Of a DNA stretch of 5,215 nucleotides, positions 1 through 5,215 are shown piece after piece. Numbering within the stretch: position 1 is the stretch's first letter; every line of letters starts with the position of its first letter. The stretch covers positions 1 through 5,215 of the forward strand of contig CACYBV010000031.1 in assembly GCA_902772745.1 (NCBI GenBank), in the 5' to 3' direction. A program made the translations under genes and the position numbers. The notes beneath the pieces are model-generated. The model made no database searches and had not been told where the DNA came from. It worked only from the letters and a program-made list of their open reading frames with translations. The stretch is from an uncultured Eubacteriales bacterium (GTDB taxonomy: Bacteria > Bacillota > Clostridia > Lachnospirales > Lachnospiraceae).

Positions 1-841
1 CCCCGATCTGCTTTACAAAGGCTTTCTTCAGTTCTTCCAGGAAGGGCTGGGCCACTTCCTCGGCCACGGCGATATGGTTGATGTTGATACAGATCTGGCC
101 GGCGTTGCAGAGCTTGAAGAAAGCGATTTTCCGCGCCGCGTCGTGGAGGTCCGCGTCTTTTCTTATGACAGCCCAGTTTCCGGTCTCGCCTCCGAGTTCC
201 AGCGCGACGGAAGTCAGATGTTTCGAAGCCTCTGCGAGCACATGTTTTGCGACGGCCGGGGATCCTGTGTAGAAAATCTTATCAAAACGTTCCGCGAGGC
301 ACATGTCCGCGACATCATGCCCGCCGTCGATCACCGTCACAAATTCCTCCGGGAAGGTATCGGCGATCATCTTTTTCAGCGCTTTTGTACTCGCAGCCGA
401 TTTGGAGCTCGTCTTTAAAACCGCCGTGTTCCCGCCGGAAATCGCGGCCGCAAGCACCCCGAGCGTCAGAAGGATCGGGAAATTGAAGGGGCTGATTACA
501 AGAGAGACTCCGTAAGGCATCTTGTAGACCGTCGTTTTCATGCTCGGGAAGCACATAAGCCCGCTGAAATGCTGCTCCGGACGGGCCCATTTTTTTAGTC
601 CGCGGAGGATTTCATTGACCTCCACGATCACGGGGCCGATGTCCACAAGGTAGGCTTCGAAGGGACTTTTTCCGAGGTCTTCATACAGAGCCTCCGAAAG
701 CTCTTTCTGATGCGAGAGAACGGACTGCTTCAGCTTCCGAAGCTGTTCGATACGCCATTTCACGTCAAGCGTTTTTCCGGACCGGAAGAATTTCCGCTGC
801 CGGAGTACGATTTCATGCACTTTTTCCTGTGTATAAGCCAT
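1..841 (-). CDS. Aldehyde dehydrogenase, class 3-like, NAD(P)-dependent (partial, C-terminus beyond left edge)
   Basis: Likely oxidises an aldehyde to the carboxylic acid with NAD(P)+ in the cytoplasm. The frame is open from an ATG at 841 to the window edge, giving 280 codons; class 3-type enzymes are usually about 450-460 residues, so roughly 170-180 are missing. The N-terminus (RQRKFFRSGKT, then WRIEQLRKLK and DLGKSPFEAY) is typical of ALDH3-like enzymes. Visible catalytic elements are the oxyanion Asn in PFNFP (N120), the cofactor-binding Lys in VLKTSS (K143), FYTGS (190-194), the general-base Glu in LELGG (E215) and the nucleophile Cys in NAGQIC (C251). Having both Glu and Cys argues for a hydrolytic dehydrogenase rather than a CoA-acylating one. 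Oddity: after ELGG the usual K-S-P is replaced by ETGNW, and the Glu-Cys distance is 36 residues instead of the usual 34. The start is supported by AAGGGGG seven bases upstream and lies one base after the alcohol dehydrogenase stop, so the two are almost certainly co-transcribed. The substrate is not determinable. Confidence 0.93.
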   Translation of the reverse strand, partial: MAYTQEKVHEIVLRQRKFFRSGKTLDVKWRIEQLRKLKQSVLSHQKELSEALYEDLGKSPFEAYLVDIGPVIVEVNEILRGLKKWARPEQHFSGLMCFPSMKTTVYKMPYGVSLVISPFNFPILLTLGVLAAAISGGNTAVLKTSSKSAASTKALKKMIADTFPEEFVTVIDGGHDVADMCLAERFDKIFYTGSPAVAKHVLAEASKHLTSVALELGGETGNWAVIRKDADLHDAARKIAFFKLCNAGQICININHIAVAEEVAQPFLEELKKAFVKQIG

Positions 842-842
842 A

Positions 843-2051
843 TCAGAACCCCCTTCGGATCTGGTCGAGAAGCATCCGGATCTCGCTGTCCGTAAATGTT
901 TTCGACGGAGAATAATTGATCGAATCATTGTCGATCATCTTAATCAGCTCCTGGTAATCGCACTCCTGAAGCGCCGGAAGGCCGTGCTCCAGTCCGCACC
1001 GATCGAGAAGATTCCTAAACGCGAGAATCAGTTTGTCCGCAGCCTGCTCCACCGTGTCGTCTTCCGAAGTCAGATTGCAGTGCTCCGCGAGCGCCGCCAT
1101 TTCTTCGTAACGCAGGTTTTCCTGTGCGGCCGTGATCGGCACGAGGCACCAGGCGATCGCCTTTCCGTGCGGGATGTGATACAGTGCGCCGATTGAATGT
1201 GCAAATGCATGAATATAACCCGCAAGCTGCGTATTGATCGCGTTCCCGCCGTAATGCGCCGCGAGAAGCGTCGCCTGCCGCGCTTCGATGTTTTTCGGGT
1301 CCTCGAGTAGAACCGGCAGGTATTCAAGGATCAGGCGGACGCATTCGCGGCTCTTACGGATGTCCTCTTCCGTCGAGCCGACATCCGCGAGGAGTCCCTC
1401 AAGCCCATGGGACAGCGCGTCAATCGCACACCATTTGGTAACGCTTTCCGGCGCATTTATGAGAAGTTCGCTGTCCAGGATGACGTTCGCGATGTCGAGC
1501 CCGATCAGAACCGTCGCGCATTTCGTGCCGTGCTCGTTCTTGACAACCGCGCCGACCGTGCATTCCGCGCCGGTTCCGGCCGTCGTCGGGATATTGATCA
1601 TCGGAAGGGTTCCGCCCTCCGCGATCGCGAATTTATGAAGGTAGTGGTGGATCGGCATATTCGGATGCCTCGCGGCCGCCGCGATGATCTTGCTGCTGTC
1701 CATAACCGACCCGCCGCCCAAAGCAATGATGCAGTCCGCGCCGAATTCCGCTGCGGCCGATCTTCCCTTTTCGACAATCTCCACGGTCGGTTCCGAATTG
1801 ATATCATAGAACATGGTGAACGGTATTTCATGTTCCTTTAAGGAAGCCGTCACCTTTTCATGAAGTCCGAGTCTGAAAAGCGTCTGGTCCGTCACGACGA
1901 ATGCCGCGTGAAAACCCGCTTCCTCGCAGATTTTTCCGACTTCGCTGCGGCAGCCGAAGCCTTCCGAAAGCTCCGGTTTCGGGATCGGCGCCGCCTTGAT
2001 CACCGTTCCCGGAACTCTGCGGATCGCTTTCCGGCCAAGATAAAAAGCCAT
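843..2051 (-). CDS. Iron-containing alcohol dehydrogenase (group III, FucO/YqhD-type fold)
   Basis: Cytoplasmic NAD(P)-dependent dehydrogenase interconverting an alcohol and an aldehyde (or ketone). The N-terminal half is the nucleotide-binding domain: VVTDQTL (D55, matching the Asp that favours NAD in E. coli FucO), the GGGSVMDSSK loop (residues 112-121) and PTTAGTGAE (155-163). The C-terminal helical domain supplies the metal site: D211 and H215 in DALSH, H281 in IHAFAH and H295 in IPHG, plus the conserved H285. All four ligands are present, so the enzyme should be active; the metal is predicted to be Fe2+ by family. Start choice: an in-frame ATG six bases further upstream (2057) would give 404 residues, but its distance to the GGGGG core of the ribosome binding site is only two bases, whereas the ATG at 2051 is eight bases away and gives 402 residues. 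The gene follows the enoate reductase by about 40 bases and precedes the aldehyde dehydrogenase by one base, suggesting that it feeds or drains the same aldehyde pool. The substrate is unknown. Confidence 0.95.
   Translation of the reverse strand: MAFYLGRKAIRRVPGTVIKAAPIPKPELSEGFGCRSEVGKICEEAGFHAAFVVTDQTLFRLGLHEKVTASLKEHEIPFTMFYDINSEPTVEIVEKGRSAAAEFGADCIIALGGGSVMDSSKIIAAAARHPNMPIHHYLHKFAIAEGGTLPMINIPTTAGTGAECTVGAVVKNEHGTKCATVLIGLDIANVILDSELLINAPESVTKWCAIDALSHGLEGLLADVGSTEEDIRKSRECVRLILEYLPVLLEDPKNIEARQATLLAAHYGGNAINTQLAGYIHAFAHSIGALYHIPHGKAIAWCLVPITAAQENLRYEEMAALAEHCNLTSEDDTVEQAADKLILAFRNLLDRCGLEHGLPALQECDYQELIKMIDNDSINYSPSKTFTDSEIRMLLDQIRRGF
849..855 (-). promoter_or_regulatory. Ribosome binding site of the aldehyde dehydrogenase gene, inside the preceding gene
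   Basis: AAGGGGG on the minus strand, seven bases upstream of the ATG at 841 and lying within the last codons of the alcohol dehydrogenase (Arg-Arg-Gly-Phe-stop). With stop and start one base apart, the two genes are likely translationally coupled. Confidence 0.75.
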
Positions 2052-2059
2052 ACTCATTT

Positions 2060-2067
2060 CCCCCTTT
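2060..2067 (-). promoter_or_regulatory. Ribosome binding site of the alcohol dehydrogenase gene (decides start)
   Basis: AAAGGGGG on the minus strand. Its 3' edge is eight bases from the ATG at 2051 but only two bases from the ATG at 2057, so the downstream ATG is preferred even though both are in frame. Confidence 0.65.
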
Positions 2068-2068
2068 T

Positions 2069-2081
2069 CCTGCCATGCAGG
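2069..2081 (-). repeat. Small perfect inverted repeat in the reductase/alcohol dehydrogenase gap
   Basis: CCTGC-ATG-GCAGG on the minus strand: a five-base-pair stem with a three-base loop, ending just upstream of the alcohol dehydrogenase ribosome binding site. No run of T follows, so it does not look like an intrinsic terminator. It could be a weak RNA stem affecting processing or translation, or chance. Confidence 0.4.
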
Positions 2082-2093
2082 CGGTCTGTTTTC

Positions 2094-4211
2094 TTATTTT
2101 CCGTACGAAATCTTCTGTACGAGTTCATAAGCCTGTCTGATTACCGTTTTCAGGCTTCCTACCTGGTCACAGTCGCCGACAAGGTACAGCGCCGGCGATT
2201 TCACGGCGTTTTCCTTTCCGGCGCTTTTTTGGGCTGCGGCTTTTTCCGCCGCCGCTTTGAAACGGTCGTCCGGAACATAACCTGCGGACAGGATCACTGT
2301 ATCCGCCGGAACGGTTTTCTCTCCTTCCGGCATCTCCAGGACGACGCCCTGATCGGTGACGGCCTTTGCTGAAGCATTCAGATAAGCCGGAACCCTGTGA
2401 TACCGGAGGAGTTCCCGAAGCATTGAAGAATTCGCCATACAGATACCGCAGGCGCCGACAAGATTCCCCGTCATCTCCACGACCGCCGGATGCTTCCCCT
2501 GAAGCGCGAGTTCGTAAGCGATCTCACAGCCCGTGAGCCCGCCGCCGATGATGACCGTACGGTCGCCGGCCGGAATCTTTCCCGAAAGAAAATCCTGCGC
2601 CGTCACCGCACGCTCCGCGCCGGGGATCCGAAGCATTCTCGGACGTGCACCGGTGGCGGCGACGATGATATCTGCGTCAAGGCTCCGAAGGTCCGTGATT
2701 TCGGTATTCAGATGAACCGAAGCCCCGGATTTTCTGAGTTCCCGCTGATACCACAGGAGAAGCTCTTTGTCCTTTTCCTTGAAAGACATCGCCGCGGCTT
2801 CGTTGAATACACCGCCGAGCCGTTCGCTTTTTTCATATAGATCAACCGTATGGCCCCGTTTCGCCGCCTGGATTGCGGTCTCCATCCCGCCGATACCGCC
2901 GCCGATCACGGCGATCTTCTTCGGATCCTTTGCCGGGTCTTTCCGGTATTTTGTCTCATTATTCGTCCAGGGGTTCAGCACACAGCGTCCCATTTCAAGA
3001 TGCATCGGGTCGATGTCCGTTCCTTCTCCATTCATCCCGTTAAAAGGGAGGCAGGCGCCGTGGCAGGAAATGCAGGGACGGATTTCGTCCGTGCGTCCCT
3101 CTGTAAGTTTTGTTACGGTTTCCGGATCGCACAGAAGCTGGCGCCCAAGCCCCATCGCATCGATCCGGCCTGCGGCGACAGATTCTGCCGCTTCCGAAAA
3201 CTGCATGCGGCCCGCACAGACCACCGGTTTTGTCGTGAATTTCTTAATGTGCTCCACATCCGAAAGGTTCATGTTCAGCGGCGCATAAACGGGAGGATGC
3301 GCCCAGTACCAGGCGTCATAAGTTCCGTTATCGCAGTTGAAGAGATCATAACCGGCCTGTTCAAGGATCCGGATCGCCTGCTCCGACTCCGCCATACTCC
3401 GCCCGGCTTCCTCGTACGCTTCGCCGGGAACCGCGCCTTCGTTGAAGCCGCGGGTTTTCGACGTGACGGAATATCTGAGAGATACCGGGTAATCCCCGCC
3501 GCAGACCTTCTTGATCTCGCGGACGATTTCGCAGGCGAAGCGCAGGCGGTTTTCAAGCGACCCGCCGTATTCGTCCGTGCGGTGGTTCGTATAGCGCATG
3601 GCAAACTGGTCGAGGAGGTATCCTTCATGCACCGCATGGATTTCCACGCCGTCAGCGCCGGCTTCTTTGCAGCGGAGGGCGGTCTGCCCGAAGGCATAGA
3701 TAAACTGCCGGATCATATCGTCTGTGAAATGGTCCATTTTAACCCGGGGCGCCCAGACATTCGGTTCACCGGGATCCGGTGCAGACCACCACCACTTCGT
3801 CATCAGAAGGGGGGATGACACGGCTTTCAGAAATTTATTCTGGACAAAAGGCTTCAGAAGCGGCGGAAGAAGCATTGAGCGTCCGGAGCCGGCACTGATC
3901 TGGAAAAAGATTTTCGCGCCGCTTTCATGGATTTCGCGGATGATCGGCTTCACCGGTTCGAAGACTTCAGGATGTTTGTACACCCACCGTTTTCCGACAA
4001 TAGAGAGAAGCGGAATCAGTCCGGGAATGAAAAGACCGATGTTCTGGTCCTTCCGGTCCCGGTAGAAAGCGTCGATACCTTTGACAAAGCCGGTTTTCGC
4101 CTCCCACTGTATCATGTTCGTGCCTTCCATCGGAAGCATGACGATGCGGTTTTTGATCTCAACACTTCCGACTTTCCACGGTGTAAACAGCGGTTTGTAT
4201 TTTGCGTCCAT
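2094..4211 (-). CDS. 2-enoate reductase-like FMN/FAD/[4Fe-4S] NAD(P)H-dependent ene-reductase
   Basis: Predicted to reduce a carbon-carbon double bond conjugated to a carbonyl or carboxylate, passing electrons from NAD(P)H through FAD and a [4Fe-4S] cluster to FMN. At 705 residues it is slightly longer than E. coli FadH (about 670). Residues 1-375 form the Old Yellow Enzyme barrel: LFTPWKVGSVEIKNRIVMLPM at the N-terminus, HAVHEGYLLDQF (Y198, matching the FadH proton-donor Tyr), RTDEYGGSLENR (211-222), SLRYS (244-248) and WAHPP (H305, probably the second active-site residue). Cluster cysteines are C380, C383, C387 and C410. An FAD-binding GGGIGG sits at 437-442, an NAD(P)H-binding GGGLTG at 556-561, and the closing FAD motif LVGD at 677-680. 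The HAVHEGYLLDQF segment, the SKTRGFNEGAVPGE stretch and the DAWYWAHPP region recall clostridial 2-enoate reductases (Enr, FldZ) more than FadH or BaiCD; this is from memory, not a search. Oddities are an extra hydrophobic/Trp-rich stretch at 111-153 and an Ala/Lys-rich insert at 651-670. It is the first gene of the likely operon, with a strong AAAGGAG site. Confidence 0.93.
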   Translation of the reverse strand: MDAKYKPLFTPWKVGSVEIKNRIVMLPMEGTNMIQWEAKTGFVKGIDAFYRDRKDQNIGLFIPGLIPLLSIVGKRWVYKHPEVFEPVKPIIREIHESGAKIFFQISAGSGRSMLLPPLLKPFVQNKFLKAVSSPLLMTKWWWSAPDPGEPNVWAPRVKMDHFTDDMIRQFIYAFGQTALRCKEAGADGVEIHAVHEGYLLDQFAMRYTNHRTDEYGGSLENRLRFACEIVREIKKVCGGDYPVSLRYSVTSKTRGFNEGAVPGEAYEEAGRSMAESEQAIRILEQAGYDLFNCDNGTYDAWYWAHPPVYAPLNMNLSDVEHIKKFTTKPVVCAGRMQFSEAAESVAAGRIDAMGLGRQLLCDPETVTKLTEGRTDEIRPCISCHGACLPFNGMNGEGTDIDPMHLEMGRCVLNPWTNNETKYRKDPAKDPKKIAVIGGGIGGMETAIQAAKRGHTVDLYEKSERLGGVFNEAAAMSFKEKDKELLLWYQRELRKSGASVHLNTEITDLRSLDADIIVAATGARPRMLRIPGAERAVTAQDFLSGKIPAGDRTVIIGGGLTGCEIAYELALQGKHPAVVEMTGNLVGACGICMANSSMLRELLRYHRVPAYLNASAKAVTDQGVVLEMPEGEKTVPADTVILSAGYVPDDRFKAAAEKAAAQKSAGKENAVKSPALYLVGDCDQVGSLKTVIRQAYELVQKISYGK

Positions 4212-4218
4212 CTGCAGG

Positions 4219-4225
4219 CTCCTTT
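4219..4225 (-). promoter_or_regulatory. Ribosome binding site of the enoate reductase gene
   Basis: AAAGGAG on the minus strand, seven bases upstream of the ATG at 4211. This near-perfect Shine-Dalgarno sequence fixes the start codon and implies strong initiation. Confidence 0.85.
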
Positions 4226-4233
4226 ATGCTTCT

Positions 4234-4262
4234 ATCTTACCTTCCCGGGGCGGGGAATTCAA
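4234..4262 (-). promoter_or_regulatory. Candidate sigma-A-type promoter for the enoate reductase operon
   Basis: Reading the minus strand, TTGAAT (4262-4257) and TAAGAT (4239-4234) are separated by exactly 17 bases; each matches the consensus hexamers at four of six positions. Transcription would begin near 4228, leaving a leader of only about 16 bases, just enough for the ribosome binding site. The spacer contains a short inverted repeat (TTCCC/GGGAA). It is the best promoter in the 113-base gap, but it is a pattern match only. Confidence 0.4.
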
Positions 4263-4324
4263 GTCTTTTGTACTGGATCCGGGGAAGTATTGACCGCCGG
4301 ACACGCTTTTCCTGCCGCTTCGCA

Positions 4325-5215
4325 TCACAGCATCCTCCGGTAAAGCGCATATCCGTGCGTCCCCCGGAGGAGGTCCCGCGCATAATTTCGGGTCACTTTT
4401 CCTTCATGGATCAGCGCACCTACAGGCTCTGCGCCGTTTTTCCGAAGCTCCTGAATCACGCGGTAAGTCAGAAGCGCGCCGAGCCCCAGATATTTTGGAT
4501 CACAGCCGAGATACAGAAGCGCATAGCGTTTCGGGTGCTTTTTCACTGAAAGCAGCCTCAGGATATTCAGGGGCGTCATTCTCCGGTAAACAAGGTTCCC
4601 GTAGTCCGGGACACAGATGAAAAATCCCGCCATTTTTCCGTCGGCATAGGCAAGCTTTACCATTTCCGGGCGTACAATCCGCCGGTAATCGGAGAACATC
4701 GTAATAAAGCGCTCCCGTTCAAGCGGCCGGAAGACCGGAAAATCCGCATAGAGCACCGTAAGAAGCCGCCATACTTCCCCGATCGTCTCGTCAAAATGCG
4801 CCGGATCCAGGTCCCGGATCGTGACTCCGCGCCCGGAAAACTGCTGCTCCCGCCGCTCGAGACGCCTGTTCTGATAGTCCTTCGGAATCGGAATGTAAAT
4901 GTCCGAGATATAGCGGTCGGAGACCGTAAAGCCGTTTTCCAGAAGCAGCTTCTCATAATAAGACAGATTATAAGGCTCTCCGGTGAAAGCCGGATCGGAA
5001 AAATGATCTGTTTTCAGCCGGTAACCGATCCAGAAGGACGCGTTAACCGGTCCGACGAGCGACCGGACCCCGAGGCTTTTTGCTTTTTCCGCGAGCGCCG
5101 CAAAAAGAATCCGCGCGGCTTCCGGATCGTTTTCACTCTCAAAAAAGCCGAAATACGCTTCCGGATCCCCCGGATAAACCGTGAGCAGGGCCCTTGATAA
5201 GGACCGCACTCCTTC
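4325..5215 (-). CDS. GNAT-fold acyltransferase-like protein, YghO-like (partial, N-terminus beyond right edge)
   Basis: Hypothetical cytoplasmic protein with an acyl-CoA N-acyltransferase (GNAT) fold; substrate unknown. The frame is open to the right edge. The first possible start, a GTG at 5209, directly abuts a GGA codon with no room for a ribosome binding site, and the relatives I recall are about 370-380 residues long, so about 70-90 N-terminal residues are probably outside the window. Counting from that GTG: GFFESENDPEAARILFAAL (21-39) followed by GVRSLVGPVNASFW (47-60) and EPYNLSYYEKLLLENGF (78-94) match the pattern seen in YghO-like proteins (small segment, GP-N motif, pYN.pYY..L...GF). 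The C-terminal part holds the GNAT-like core: MVKLAYADGKMAGFFICVPD (183-202), YLGCDPKYLGLGALLTYRVI (233-252, acetyl-CoA loop region) and RNYARDLLRGTHGYALYRR (274-292). It ends 113 bases before the reductase, which has its own candidate promoter, so a shared function is not implied. Confidence 0.8.
   Translation of the reverse strand, partial: EGVRSLSRALLTVYPGDPEAYFGFFESENDPEAARILFAALAEKAKSLGVRSLVGPVNASFWIGYRLKTDHFSDPAFTGEPYNLSYYEKLLLENGFTVSDRYISDIYIPIPKDYQNRRLERREQQFSGRGVTIRDLDPAHFDETIGEVWRLLTVLYADFPVFRPLERERFITMFSDYRRIVRPEMVKLAYADGKMAGFFICVPDYGNLVYRRMTPLNILRLLSVKKHPKRYALLYLGCDPKYLGLGALLTYRVIQELRKNGAEPVGALIHEGKVTRNYARDLLRGTHGYALYRRML

Noticed and set aside
1860..2372. Plus-strand open frame of 170 codons across the reductase/alcohol dehydrogenase junction
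   Set aside because: It overlaps two well-supported genes antisense, shows no domain or convincing ribosome binding site, and is Arg/Phe-rich like the other shadows.
2850..3818. Long plus-strand open frame of 322 codons opposite the reductase gene
   Set aside because: It lies wholly antisense to a gene with clear family motifs, its translation is rich in Arg, His and Phe with no recognisable domain, and such long shadows are expected opposite GC-rich coding sequence.
2094..4211. Assignment of the reductase to the bile-acid enzymes BaiCD or BaiH, or to FadH
   Set aside because: The domain order is the same, but the HAVHEGYLLDQF motif, the long cysteine spacing and the SKTRGFNEGAVPGE region fit 2-enoate reductase better, and no other bai or fatty-acid oxidation genes are present.
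4263..4324. Possible intrinsic terminator after the GNAT-like gene
   Set aside because: No GC-rich stem followed by a T-run could be found on the minus strand between 4324 and 4263; only partial, imperfect pairings were seen.
5207..5215. GAAGGA followed by GTG as a possible true start of the GNAT-like gene
   Set aside because: The purine-rich sequence abuts the GTG with no spacing and is in the open frame up to the window edge; relatives have a longer N-terminus, so the gene is more likely cut by the edge.
1..5215. Many recurrences of CCGGA/TCCGG and CGGATC along the window
   Set aside because: They fall in coding sequence at irregular spacing and are explained by codon preference (GGA, CGG, TCC, CCG, ATC); no ordered repeat array is formed.

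Overview
The window carries four protein-coding genes, all transcribed from the minus strand (right to left), with almost no non-coding DNA. The base composition is moderately GC-rich, the Shine-Dalgarno sequences are strong and purine-rich (AAAGGAG, AAGGGGG), and the large flavoenzyme most resembles the clostridial 2-enoate reductases. Together these suggest an anaerobic or fermentative member of the Bacillota (Clostridia-like). That placement is an inference from sequence style and gene content, not a proven taxonomy.

Layout in transcription order: (1) 5215-4325 is the C-terminal part of a GNAT-fold protein of the YghO-like type, whose start lies beyond the right edge. (2) 4324-4212 is a 113-base gap with a candidate sigma-A-type promoter and a strong ribosome binding site. 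(3) 4211-2094 is a complete 705-residue flavin/iron-sulfur ene-reductase with an Old Yellow Enzyme barrel, a four-cysteine cluster and FAD and NAD(P)H domains, closest in style to 2-enoate reductase (Enr/FldZ). (4) 2051-843 is a complete iron-containing alcohol dehydrogenase with all metal ligands. (5) 841 to the left edge is the first 280 codons of a class-3-like aldehyde dehydrogenase, including its catalytic Glu and Cys.

The last three genes look like one operon. The reductase and the alcohol dehydrogenase are about 40 bases apart, and the alcohol dehydrogenase stop is one base from the aldehyde dehydrogenase start. The set could interconvert an alcohol, its aldehyde and the matching acid, while the flavoenzyme saturates an alpha,beta double bond in the acid or aldehyde. 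That would be a small redox module for an unsaturated substrate (cinnamate-like or short branched enoates are possibilities); the actual substrate cannot be read from sequence. The GNAT-like gene upstream is probably a separate unit.

No RNA genes, mobile elements, CRISPR arrays or long repeats were seen. The most notable points are the three-gene combination, two lineage-specific insertions and the long cysteine spacing in the reductase, and an unusual substitution with a two-residue insertion beside the catalytic Glu of the aldehyde dehydrogenase.
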